Shown here: positions 15,314 to 23,148 of the stretch, piece by piece | How the letters are laid out: each line of letters opens with the position of its first letter | Position numbering within the stretch: position 1 is the stretch's first letter | Source: Gemmatimonadales bacterium | GTDB taxonomy: Bacteria > Gemmatimonadota > Gemmatimonadetes > Gemmatimonadales > GWC2-71-9 | Direction of reading: 5' to 3' | DNA: 49,762 nt | NCBI GenBank assembly: GCA_025935995.1 | Contig: JAICUF010000009.1 | Location: 1 to 49,762, forward strand | Program-made: the position numbers and the translations under genes | The notes under the pieces: generated by a model | Databases searched by the model: none | What the model saw: the letters and a program-made list of their open reading frames with translations, nothing else | Told to the model about the DNA's origin: nothing

Positions 15314-17968
15314 TCAGTCGGATCGGAGCGTCGTCGCCGGATCCACCCGGCTCGCGTGCGCGGCCGGCACCCATGCCGCGGCAAGGCCTGCTGCGGCAAG
15401 GATGAGCGGCACCGCGACGAAGGTCGCCGGGTCGGCCGGCGGAATCTGATAGAGCAGCGCGGCGAGCGAGCGCGTCGCCGCGGCAGCCACCAGGACGCCT
15501 GCCGCGAGCCCGATGCCGACCAGCGCCAGGCCGTGGCGCACCACGAGCCAGCGGACCGCGGACGGCTCGGCGCCGAGGGCCAGCCGGATGCCCATCTCGT
15601 GCGAGCGGCGCTGCGCGAGCTGCGCCATCACCCCGTAGACGCCTACCACCGCCAGGACCACGCCAACGACCGCGAAGAGCAGCATCAGTGTGGTGAGGAA
15701 CCGGTCGCGCGCCGACGCGACCGTCCGCACTTCCCGCATGGTGCGGAGCGACGCGATCGCGAGCGAGGGATCGAGTCCCGCGACCACGCGCCGGATCGAC
15801 GGGCCGAGCACCGCGGGATCGCCCGCGGTGCGAGCCACGAGGATGCGGTAGTTGCCCGGGTTCTGCGCGACGGGGAAGTACGCCTCGATGCGCGGCTCGG
15901 CCGCGAGCTCGCGCTGCCGCTCGCTCCCGACGACGCCCACGATCGTGTACCACTTGGACGTGGAGTCCGGGACGCGATCGAACGTGATGCGCTGACCGAC
16001 CGGGCTGGTTCCCCGGAAGTACTGGCGGGCCAGCTGGTCGTTGATCAGCGTGACGGGCGGCGCGCCCGCGCGGTCCTCCGCCGTGAAGCGGCGGCCGCTC
16101 AGGAGCGGCACGCGCATCACGTCGAAGTAGTCGGGCGACACCATGCGGTGCATCACCTCGCTCCCGAACTCGCTCGCGGGGCGGCCGGCGATCACGAAAT
16201 CGCTGGTCCAGGTCGCGCCGGTGAGGGGAATCGCCGACGCAAGGGCCGCGTTGGTCACGCCCGGCACGCCCCGCACCTGCTCGACGAGCTGGTCGAAGAA
16301 GACGGGTCCGCGGACGCTGTCGTACGTCGCCTCGGGCAGGGCGATGGCGGCGGTCAGTACGCCCTCGGCCTCGAAGCCGGCGTTCACCTGCTGCAGCCGG
16401 AGAAAGCTCCGGACGAGCAGTCCGGCACCGAGGGTGAGCAGCACGGCGAGCCCCACCTCGGCGACCACGAGCCGCTCGGCCCAGCGCCGGCCGGTTCCGC
16501 CGGCGTCACCGCCGCGCCCGCCCTCCTTGATCGCATCGCCCGGGGCGCGGCGCCCGCTCCAGAGGGCCGGCGCGATCCCGAACGCGATGCCGCTCACGAA
16601 GGTCACGAGAAGGACGTACATCAGCACCCGCGCATCGAAGCCGATGTGCGCGACGCGCAGCATGCCCTCCGGCTGCAACGCGGCGAGGAGGCGCGTTCCC
16701 CCCATCCCCAACCCGATACCGACCGCGCCGCCGATGGCGGACAGGACGAGACTCTCGGCCAGTGCCTGGCGGATGATGCGCGAGCGGCCGGCGCCGAGCG
16801 CCAGGCGAAGCGCCGTCTCGCGCTCACGTCCGGCGGCCTGGACGAGGAGCAGGTTTCCCACGTTGGCGCAGGCGATGGCCAGCAGCAGCGACACCGCGGC
16901 AAGCAGGACGAGCAGCGGACGCCGCGCATCACCGACCAGGAAGCGATGCAGCGGCGTGAACCCGGCGCCCATCACGCTGTTGGTCTCGGGATACTCGTGC
17001 TGCAGCTGCCGCACGACGACCTGAAGCTCGGCGTTGGCCTGCTCGAGCGTGACGCCCGGCCGCAACCGCGCGACGGCCCGCGGCCAGTGGGCGCGCCGGA
17101 ACCAGATCTGGGACCGGTCCGACTGCTTCCACTCAAACGGCCCCCACAGGTCCACGTCGGGCAGCGGCGCCTCGAAGCGCTCGGGCATCACGCCGACGAT
17201 CTGCACCGGCTCGCCTTCCAGCTGGACGGTGCGGCCGACCACGGCGGTGTCGCCGCCGAAGTGCTCGAGCCACGCGTGGTGGCTCAACACGGCCACGTGC
17301 GTTCCACTGCCCCAGGTCTCGTCCGGCCGCAGGGTGCGGCCGAGCTCCGCGGCGACGCCCAGCACCGAGAAGAAGTTGCCGGTCACGCGGTCGCGCCGGA
17401 GGAGCCGCGGCGGCCCCTCGCCGGTCAGCGTCGCGTTCCCGATCCCCGTGTTGTAGAGGGCCACGTCGGCAAAGGCCGCCACACGGTCCTTCCAGTCGAG
17501 CGCGTTGGCGGGCGCCACGAGCTGCTCGTGCCAGTCCTTCTCCGGGTTCTCCTCCCACAGCATCACGAGCCGCCCCGGATCGGCGTACGGCAGGGGGCGC
17601 AGCACGACCGCTTCGACCGCGGAGAAGATCGTCGTGTTGGCGCCGATGCCGAGGGCCAGCGTGGCGATCGCCGTCAGGGCGAAGACGGGACGCCGTCGGA
17701 GATTCCTGAGCGCATGACGCGTGTCGGCCGCGAGATCCGCGAGCCAGCGCGTGCCCCGGCCGTCACGGTGCGCCTCCTTCGTCGCCTCGACGCCGCCGAA
17801 CGCGGCGAGTGCCCGCCGGCGCGCCTCGGCGGGCGCCATGCCGAGGGCGACGTTGCGCTCGGTCTCAAGATCGAGGTGAAGGCGGATCTCCTCGTCCAGC
17901 TCGGCTTCGATCGCGCCGCGGCGGAGGGCGGAACGGAGGCGCTGGCTCAGGCCGGTCAGTCGATGCAT
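15314..17968 (-). CDS. ADOP-family ABC transporter permease (FtsX/MacB-like, duplicated)
   Basis: 884 aa. The N-terminal ADOP leader domain (AELDEEIRLHLDLETERNVALGMAPAEARRRALAAFGG) precedes two FtsX-type halves. Each half contains a MacB-like periplasmic core and a permease block (LLLAIACANVGNLLLVQAAGRERETALRLALGA; GVYGVMAQLAQRRSHEMGIRLALGA). Such proteins are abundant in Acidobacteria and Gemmatimonadota. They probably act in efflux or envelope mechanotransmission with a separate ATPase, and none is adjacent. It follows padR by 24 nt and is probably repressed by it. Confidence 0.92.
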   Translation of the reverse strand: MHRLTGLSQRLRSALRRGAIEAELDEEIRLHLDLETERNVALGMAPAEARRRALAAFGGVEATKEAHRDGRGTRWLADLAADTRHALRNLRRRPVFALTAIATLALGIGANTTIFSAVEAVVLRPLPYADPGRLVMLWEENPEKDWHEQLVAPANALDWKDRVAAFADVALYNTGIGNATLTGEGPPRLLRRDRVTGNFFSVLGVAAELGRTLRPDETWGSGTHVAVLSHHAWLEHFGGDTAVVGRTVQLEGEPVQIVGVMPERFEAPLPDVDLWGPFEWKQSDRSQIWFRRAHWPRAVARLRPGVTLEQANAELQVVVRQLQHEYPETNSVMGAGFTPLHRFLVGDARRPLLVLLAAVSLLLAIACANVGNLLLVQAAGRERETALRLALGAGRSRIIRQALAESLVLSAIGGAVGIGLGMGGTRLLAALQPEGMLRVAHIGFDARVLMYVLLVTFVSGIAFGIAPALWSGRRAPGDAIKEGGRGGDAGGTGRRWAERLVVAEVGLAVLLTLGAGLLVRSFLRLQQVNAGFEAEGVLTAAIALPEATYDSVRGPVFFDQLVEQVRGVPGVTNAALASAIPLTGATWTSDFVIAGRPASEFGSEVMHRMVSPDYFDVMRVPLLSGRRFTAEDRAGAPPVTLINDQLARQYFRGTSPVGQRITFDRVPDSTSKWYTIVGVVGSERQRELAAEPRIEAYFPVAQNPGNYRILVARTAGDPAVLGPSIRRVVAGLDPSLAIASLRTMREVRTVASARDRFLTTLMLLFAVVGVVLAVVGVYGVMAQLAQRRSHEMGIRLALGAEPSAVRWLVVRHGLALVGIGLAAGVLVAAAATRSLAALLYQIPPADPATFVAVPLILAAAGLAAAWVPAAHASRVDPATTLRSD

Positions 17969-17992
17969 GGTGACGGTCTCCCCTATGACGGA

Positions 17993-18328
17993 TCAGCTGG
18001 TCGCGAGAATCCATTCGACGGCGCTTACGTATCGTCTCCAGCTCGCGGTCTCTTCGTGCAGCGCCTCGCGGCCGCGCGGCGTGAGCGCGTAGTAGCGGGC
18101 GCGGCGATTGTGCTCCGTCACCTGCCATTCGCTCGTGATCAATCCCCGGTGCCCCAGCCGCTGGAGCGCCGGGTAGAGGGAGCCCTGGTTCACGTCGAGC
18201 ACGCCGCGCGAGAACTGCTGGATGCGCTGGCTGATGCCCCAGCCGTGCATGGGCGCGAGCGTCAGGGTCTTGAGGATGAGGAGGTCGAGGGTGCCCCGAA
18301 GGACGTCGGCGGGGGTCGGGTTCGCCAT
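17993..18328 (-). CDS. PadR-family transcriptional regulator
   Basis: 111 aa winged-helix repressor: LRGTLDLLILKTLTLAPMHGWGISQRIQ, NQGSLYPALQRLGHRGLI and RRARYYALTPRG are the PadR signature. This short class is regularly paired with ADOP permeases. A perfect 10-bp-arm palindrome 21 nt upstream of the ATG (18350-18372) is its likely operator, so autoregulation is expected. Head-to-head with blaI across 158 nt. Confidence 0.93.
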   Translation of the reverse strand: MANPTPADVLRGTLDLLILKTLTLAPMHGWGISQRIQQFSRGVLDVNQGSLYPALQRLGHRGLITSEWQVTEHNRRARYYALTPRGREALHEETASWRRYVSAVEWILATS

Positions 18329-18349
18329 GAGTGCCGGGGTTGAGGGTTG

Positions 18350-18372
18350 TATCTGTCGGCTTCCGACAGATA
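18350..18372. promoter_or_regulatory. Perfect palindrome, probable PadR operator
   Basis: Arms TATCTGTCGG and CCGACAGATA are exact reverse complements with a 3-nt CTT spacer. On the minus strand a TTGACT -35 box (18398-18393) lies upstream, and the region about 17-20 nt downstream runs into this palindrome. A bound repressor would therefore cover the -10 region of padR. Confidence 0.6.
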
Positions 18373-18416
18373 GTTCTGCCCGTTCTGTTGGAAGTCAAGG
18401 GGAGCGATCCGGGGTC

Positions 18417-18445
18417 TTGACAGAAATCTACAGGTGTAATATTAC
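18417..18445 (+). promoter_or_regulatory. Consensus promoter of the blaI-M56-HEAT operon
   Basis: TTGACA (18417-18422), a 17-nt spacer and TATTAC (18440-18445). The -10 box sits in the centre of a BlaI-type dyad (18428-18453). Confidence 0.7.
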
Positions 18446-18453
18446 ATGTGTAG
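18428..18453. promoter_or_regulatory. BlaI/MecI-type operator dyad
   Basis: A 26-bp near-palindrome with outer arms CTACA/TGTAG and inner core TGTAATATTACA. Only two base pairs per half are unmatched. TACA/TGTA half-sites are the known recognition elements of BlaI and MecI. It covers the spacer and -10 box of the promoter for the adjacent blaI gene, the right place for autorepression. Confidence 0.7.
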
Positions 18454-18486
18454 TCGTTTGCTCCCGGATCCCGCTCAGGAGTCGCC

Positions 18487-18888
18487 ATGCCAGAGTCTCA
18501 CCAGCTCACCGAGCTTCAACTCGCTCTCCTGCGCGTGCTGTGGCAGCGCGGCGAAGCGACCGTCGCCGACATCTCGGAGGCGCTCCGCCCCGACCGTTCG
18601 CTCGCTCCAACCACCGTGGCCACGCTGCTCTCCCGGCTCGAGCGTCGGGGCGTGGTGACCCACCGGGTCGAATCGCGCCAGTTCGTCTACAGCGCCACGG
18701 TCTCCGAGGACGCCGTGCGGCATTCGATGCTGAGCGAGCTCACCGAGCAGCTCTTCGATGGTGACGTGGCCGAGCTGGTGAGCCATCTGCTGAGCGCCCG
18801 CGAGATCAGCTCCGGGGACCTCGACAAGGTGAAGGACCTGATTGCGCACCACGAATCCCGCATGGAGGTCTCCGATGAGTCGCGCTGA
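18487..18888 (+). CDS. BlaI/MecI-family transcriptional repressor
   Basis: 133 aa. A winged-helix domain (LTELQLALLRVLWQRGEATVADISEAL, LAPTTVATLLSRLERRGVVTH, RQFVYSATVS) and a C-terminal dimerisation helix region (MLSELTEQLFDGDVAELVSHLL) match BlaI. In the classic system it blocks its operon until the partner M56 protease senses a signal and the repressor is inactivated. The start follows a promoter and operator that fit autoregulation. Its stop overlaps the next gene by 14 nt. The regulated functions here are not obviously beta-lactamases. Confidence 0.93.
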   Translation: MPESHQLTELQLALLRVLWQRGEATVADISEALRPDRSLAPTTVATLLSRLERRGVVTHRVESRQFVYSATVSEDAVRHSMLSELTEQLFDGDVAELVSHLLSAREISSGDLDKVKDLIAHHESRMEVSDESR

Positions 18889-20881
18889 TCTGCCGGCCTG
18901 GCTGCTCACCTACGCGATCCACAGCACGCTGCTCATCGGGGCGGTCTGGCTGCTGGTGCGGCGCGGCGTCATCCGGTCGCATCATCTCCAGGACACCTTC
19001 TGGAAGGCGGCGCTCCTGGGCGGCCTCCTCACCGCGACCGCCCAGACTGCGCTGGGCATCCGGCCGCAGGGAAGCGTGGCGATCCGCGCGGCCGATCAGC
19101 CGTCGCTCGTTCCGACCACGCTGATCCGCCGCCAGACGGGCCCCGGCGCGCCGGCGGACCGGACCCCGGAGCGTCCCGTCGACGCCCGGCGTGCGGCCAC
19201 CGAGGCGGCACCGGTCCCGAGCGCGGCCGCGGCGACCCCGAGCTCGCTGCACCAGGCTTCGGCCGAAGAGATCGCCGCGACGACGTCGAGCTGGCCGCGC
19301 ATCGCCGACCTGTTTCCGATGGTCTGGATCGCGCTCGCGGCGCTCCTGCTGCTGCAGCTCGCGATCGCGCGGTTCCGGCTGTCGTGGCGTATCGGCCCGC
19401 GCGAGCCGATGGCCGGCTCGCCGCTCGACGCGCACGTGGCGGCGCTCTGCCGCGCGGCCGGGGTGCGGCGCCCGATCCGCCTTACGGCGGCCGAGGGGCT
19501 GGCGAGCCCCGTCGCGCTGGGGCGCTCCGAGATCTGCATCCCGCGCGCCGTCCTCACCGACCTCGAGCCGGCGCAGCAGCGAAGCGTGCTGGCGCATGAG
19601 CTCGCGCACCTCACCCGCTCCGATCCCATCTGGCTCATGGCCGCCTGCGTGATCGAGCGCGCGTTCTTCTTCCAGCCGCTCAACCGGCTCGCGCGGCGGC
19701 GCATGCAGGAGACGGCGGAGTACTTGTGCGACGACTGGGCCGTGGGCCGGACCGGCTCCGGTCTCACGATGGCGAAGAGCCTGGTGAAGGTCGCGGAATG
19801 GATGCACACGCCGGCGCTGCCCCTGCCGCTGTCGGGAATGGCGGAGACGCCGTCGCAGCTGGTGGCGAGGGTCAGGCGGCTGGTGGACGACCGGGAGCCC
19901 AGGCAGGTCCGGCGGCGCTGGCACGTGCCGGCGGCGTTCGCGGTCGTGGGCGGGATGGCGCTGATGGTGCCGGGCGTGATGCCCGCGGCCGAGCGCGCGG
20001 CGGCAACGCCGGCGCAGACGGTGCAGGACACCACGCCCCGCCGCGTCCGGCGCACGCCGGCGCCCGACTTCCCGGTCGTGGTGGACATCCCGCGGATGCG
20101 GATCTCTCCGACGCCCCTGCCCACCCCGGTGGTGAACGGCATCGCCCGCGCGGCGATCGCCTCCGCCATGCGCAATGTGGCGCCGATGCTCGCCGGCGTC
20201 CGTTCGCACGAGCCGCAGGACACCGCCCGGAACTCGGCCCGCGTGGCCGCGCTGGTCGCGGCGCTCAAGGACAGCGACGCCGAAGTGCGGCGCGCCGCCG
20301 CCAATTCATTGGGCCAGCTCGAGGACAAGCGCGCCGTCACCGCGCTGATGGCCGCGCTCCGCGACAGCGACGCCGACGTGCGGGCACAGTCTGCCTGGGC
20401 GCTCGGGCAGCTCGAGGACAAGCGCGCCGTCGCGTCCCTCACCGGCGCGCTCAAGGACGAGAACGTCGAGGTCCGGCGCAAGGCGGCCTGGGCGCTGGGC
20501 CAGCTCGAGGACGACAGTGCGGCGGCAGGACTGGCCGCGGCGCTCCGCGATGCCGATGCCGACGTGCGGAAGACGGCGGCCTGGAGCCTCGGTCAACTCG
20601 AGCTGCAGACGGCGCCGCCGGCGCTGCTCGAGGCGCTCCACGACCAGAACGCCGACGTGCGCCGCACCGCGGCGTGGGCGGTGAGCGAGATGGGCGATGC
20701 CCGCGCGGTGCCTGCGCTCCGCGAAATGCTGAACGATGCCGACGCCGACGCCCGCAAGAATGCGATCCACGCGCTCGGCCAGATCCGCGATTCGACGGCC
20801 CTGCAGGCCATCATCGGCGCGATGCAGTCGAAGGACGCCGAGATCCGCCGCGCCGCCGCCCAGGCGCTCGGCGACCGTTGA
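18875..20881 (+). CDS. BlaR1-like M56 peptidase fused to HEAT repeats
   Basis: 668 aa from ATG 18875, 6 nt after GGAGG and overlapping blaI. TM helices are near 8-28, 44-62 and 147-167. The zinc peptidase domain follows with HELAH at 241-245 and ETAEYLCDDWAV as the downstream ligand region. A fourth hydrophobic segment is near 352-371. This is the BlaR1/MecR1 layout. BlaR1 then carries a penicillin-binding sensor domain. Here a Pro-rich linker leads to seven 31-residue HEAT/PBS-lyase-type repeats (457-668; ALxDxDADVRxxAAWALGQLED). By BlaR1 topology the repeats would be outside the cytoplasm. Probably a signal-activated protease acting on BlaI; the signal is unknown. Confidence 0.9.
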   Translation: MSRADLPAWLLTYAIHSTLLIGAVWLLVRRGVIRSHHLQDTFWKAALLGGLLTATAQTALGIRPQGSVAIRAADQPSLVPTTLIRRQTGPGAPADRTPERPVDARRAATEAAPVPSAAAATPSSLHQASAEEIAATTSSWPRIADLFPMVWIALAALLLLQLAIARFRLSWRIGPREPMAGSPLDAHVAALCRAAGVRRPIRLTAAEGLASPVALGRSEICIPRAVLTDLEPAQQRSVLAHELAHLTRSDPIWLMAACVIERAFFFQPLNRLARRRMQETAEYLCDDWAVGRTGSGLTMAKSLVKVAEWMHTPALPLPLSGMAETPSQLVARVRRLVDDREPRQVRRRWHVPAAFAVVGGMALMVPGVMPAAERAAATPAQTVQDTTPRRVRRTPAPDFPVVVDIPRMRISPTPLPTPVVNGIARAAIASAMRNVAPMLAGVRSHEPQDTARNSARVAALVAALKDSDAEVRRAAANSLGQLEDKRAVTALMAALRDSDADVRAQSAWALGQLEDKRAVASLTGALKDENVEVRRKAAWALGQLEDDSAAAGLAAALRDADADVRKTAAWSLGQLELQTAPPALLEALHDQNADVRRTAAWAVSEMGDARAVPALREMLNDADADARKNAIHALGQIRDSTALQAIIGAMQSKDAEIRRAAAQALGDR

Positions 20882-20892
20882 GAGGAGAGGAC

Positions 20893-22551
20893 ATGCGACC
20901 GATGACACGATTTACGGCAGGGGTGACCGCGCTCGCGGTGGCGGGTGCGGCGGCAGCCGCGGCCCAGGCGATCCACATCCGCGTGCCGAAGGTGCACGTG
21001 GTGGTGCCTCACATCCACGTGACGGCCGCCATGCGGGCCGGCAATCGGCCGGGCCCCGACTCCGCCATGGTGAGCGGATTCCTCGCTTCCCTCGGCCGCG
21101 CCGACGCGGTGGTCTGCGAGATGGCGGTGAACCAGCTCGGCAACTCGTGGGGCCGGTGGGGTGGCGGCGCCAGGAACGGTCTCCGCGATCGCACCGAGCC
21201 CCAGCGCCTGGAGCAGGACCGCCTCGGCGGCTCGGTGGGCGACGCCCGGGCGGTTCCGCTGCTCGCCGCGTCACTGGGCGACCAGAACCCCTGCGTCCGA
21301 CGCGCCGCCGCGCGTTTGCTGGCTTCGAGCACCGTGCCCGAAGCCGTGGCGCGTCTCCGCTCGGCGGCGCAGGCGAGCGACGGCCGCACCCGCGAAGCCG
21401 CGCTCCTTGGCCTGGGCGAGGCCGATGACGCGGCCTCATTCGACGTGATGCTGCGCGGTCTCCACGACAGCGACCCCTATGTCGCCCGGATGGGCGCGTG
21501 GGGGCTCGGGCAGCTCCAGGACCAGCGGTCGGTCACGCCGCTCATCGAGGCGCTCCGCTCGAGCGATGCCGGTGTCCGCGAGACGAGCGCCTGGGCGCTG
21601 GGCAACATTCAGGACCGGCGCGCGGTCGAGCCGCTCCTTCCGCTCCTCAAGGATGGCAGCGCCGACGTGCGCGGCACCACCGCGCACGCGCTGGGCGAGA
21701 TCCAGGATGCGCGGGCCACCAGCGGGCTGGTCGGCGTGCTGAGCGACGCCGACGTCCAGGTGCGCCTCGAGGCGGCTCACGCCCTCGGGGAGATCCAGGA
21801 TCACGCGGCGGTCGACGGGCTCGTGCGCGCTCTCCGGGACGCCGACGCCGATGTCCGCCAGGCGGCAGCACATTCACTCGGCGAGATTCAGGATCCCCGC
21901 GCGGCCGAGCCGCTGGCGGCGCTGCTCACGAGCGGCGATGCCAGCGCCGACGTGCGGCAGGCGGCCGCGCACTCGCTCGGCGAGCTGGATCTCAAGCACG
22001 CGCCGGCCGGCATGATCGCGGCGCTCAGGGACAGGGACGCCGACGTACGCCAGGCCGTGGCCCATTCTCTCGGCGAGATTCAGGACCACGGCGCGGTGGA
22101 CGGACTGATCGGCGCGCTTCGCGATCCCGATGCTGACGTGCGCCAGGCCGCCGCCCACTCGCTGGGCGAGATTCAGGACGCGCGCGCGGGCGACCCGCTG
22201 GCGGCGCTGATGACCGACGGAAATGCCGACGTGAGGCAGGCTGCCGCGCATTCGCTGGGCGAGCTCGAGCTCAAGAGCGCGCCCGCCGGCCTCGCTGCCG
22301 CGCTGCACGACGGCGACCCGGACGTACGCGAGGCCGCGGCACACGCTCTGGGAGAGATCGCCGACCCCGCCTCCGTGCCGGCGCTCTCGGCGGCATTCAA
22401 GGACACCGACACCGACGTGCGCCGCGCCGTGATCCACGCGTTGAGTGAAATCGAGGGCGGGGCTTCCACTGACGCCCTCGTGGCAGCCATGAAGGACGCA
22501 GATCCCGAGATCCGCCGGGCGGCGGCGCACGCCCTGGGTCAGAAGGACTGA
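20893..22551 (+). CDS. Exported HEAT-repeat protein
   Basis: 552 aa from ATG 20893, with a strong GAGGAGAGG just upstream and 11 nt after the M56-HEAT gene. A signal peptide (ending near AAAAAAQA) and a His/Val-rich segment (IRVPKVHVVVPHIHV) precede about 14 tandem HEAT repeats of roughly 31 residues running to the C-terminus. The consensus is DADVRQAAAHSLGEIQD. Repeats 7-9 and 10-12 are copies of one three-repeat block. The repeats resemble those of the upstream peptidase but have a distinct consensus (AHSLGEIQD versus AWALGQLED). Likely an extracytoplasmic scaffold or binding partner. Function not established. Confidence 0.9.
   Translation: MRPMTRFTAGVTALAVAGAAAAAAQAIHIRVPKVHVVVPHIHVTAAMRAGNRPGPDSAMVSGFLASLGRADAVVCEMAVNQLGNSWGRWGGGARNGLRDRTEPQRLEQDRLGGSVGDARAVPLLAASLGDQNPCVRRAAARLLASSTVPEAVARLRSAAQASDGRTREAALLGLGEADDAASFDVMLRGLHDSDPYVARMGAWGLGQLQDQRSVTPLIEALRSSDAGVRETSAWALGNIQDRRAVEPLLPLLKDGSADVRGTTAHALGEIQDARATSGLVGVLSDADVQVRLEAAHALGEIQDHAAVDGLVRALRDADADVRQAAAHSLGEIQDPRAAEPLAALLTSGDASADVRQAAAHSLGELDLKHAPAGMIAALRDRDADVRQAVAHSLGEIQDHGAVDGLIGALRDPDADVRQAAAHSLGEIQDARAGDPLAALMTDGNADVRQAAAHSLGELELKSAPAGLAAALHDGDPDVREAAAHALGEIADPASVPALSAAFKDTDTDVRRAVIHALSEIEGGASTDALVAAMKDADPEIRRAAAHALGQKD
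21811..22374 (+). repeat. Duplicated three-HEAT module
   Basis: Two adjacent copies, 21811-22095 (285 bp) and 22096-22374 (279 bp), each encode three HEAT repeats in the same order. The repeats begin with VDGL, then PLAAL, then APAG. The copies differ by one 2-codon indel and scattered substitutions. This points to a segmental duplication of a three-repeat unit on top of the basic 93-bp periodicity. Confidence 0.75.
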
Positions 22552-22568
22552 CCGGCGGGCACAACGCG

Positions 22569-22605
22569 GCCGGCGGTGACGGGCGTCATGGCCGTCACCG
22601 CCGGC
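22569..22605. terminator. Strong hairpin after the HEAT operon
   Basis: Perfect 14-bp arms GCCGGCGGTGACGG and CCGTCACCGCCGGC enclose a 9-nt loop, 17 nt after the HEAT gene stop. There is no U-tract. It probably ends or protects the operon transcript. Confidence 0.6.
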
Positions 22606-22644
22606 TTCGTGCATCATGCCGCGAGACTTCACGCGGAGCGGCCG

Positions 22645-23139
22645 ATGCGAGATGATCCGGCGAAGGAGATGCGGGGGAAGGTCCTGACCGGCCGGGAGAG
22701 CGGCAGCCGCGGCGAGGGCGTGCCGCACGACAGCGCGGCCGACACCTACGGTCAGGCCGACGCGGGGCAGGGAAACTGGAGCGAGCGCGGACCGGCGAAC
22801 CCGGCCCCGCCCTCGAGCGCCGTGGAGGCAGCGGAGCGGCCCCTCGGCCAGGGGATCGAGCCCAGGGGCGGCGCGGGCGGGCCGGGGGATCGCGACGTCA
22901 GGCGAGCGCCGCCCGGCGCCTCCGCCACATCCACATCGCGGCCGGCGCCGGCCGCCGAGCCGATGATCTCATCCGGCCTCAGCAACTACAGCAGCAGCCA
23001 GTACGCCAACCAGACGCGGTACGGCACGCCCGCGCAGTACAACGCCGAACGGATCGAGGGCGGCGATCTCCAGAACGGCGACCATCCGGAGGATCGCCCC
23101 ACCCCCGGCGACAGCGGGCCGGCGCATCCCAACGGGTAG
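22645..23139 (+). CDS. Hypothetical disordered hydrophilic protein
   Basis: 164 aa, rich in Gly, Pro, Ala, Ser and charged residues, with no hydrophobic stretch. The C-terminal part has a Tyr/Asn/Gln-rich patch (SNYSSSQYANQTRYGTPAQYN). The ORF track start at 22576 lies within the upstream hairpin. ATG 22645 has GGAG 6 nt before it and starts MRDDPAKEMRGK. No known domain. Tail-to-tail with the O-antigen ligase gene. Confidence 0.6.
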   Translation: MRDDPAKEMRGKVLTGRESGSRGEGVPHDSAADTYGQADAGQGNWSERGPANPAPPSSAVEAAERPLGQGIEPRGGAGGPGDRDVRRAPPGASATSTSRPAPAAEPMISSGLSNYSSSQYANQTRYGTPAQYNAERIEGGDLQNGDHPEDRPTPGDSGPAHPNG

Positions 23140-23148
23140 CCGCCGCGG

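Noticed and set aside
15356-18343. 995-aa plus-strand ORF opposite the ADOP permease
   Set aside because: Codon-bias shadow in His/Arg/Glu-rich antisense frame; the minus strand encodes clear ADOP and PadR proteins.
20236-22551. 93-bp periodic DNA considered as a CRISPR or satellite array
   Set aside because: The period matches 31-residue HEAT repeats in open frames, units are diverged at synonymous sites, and there are no spacers.
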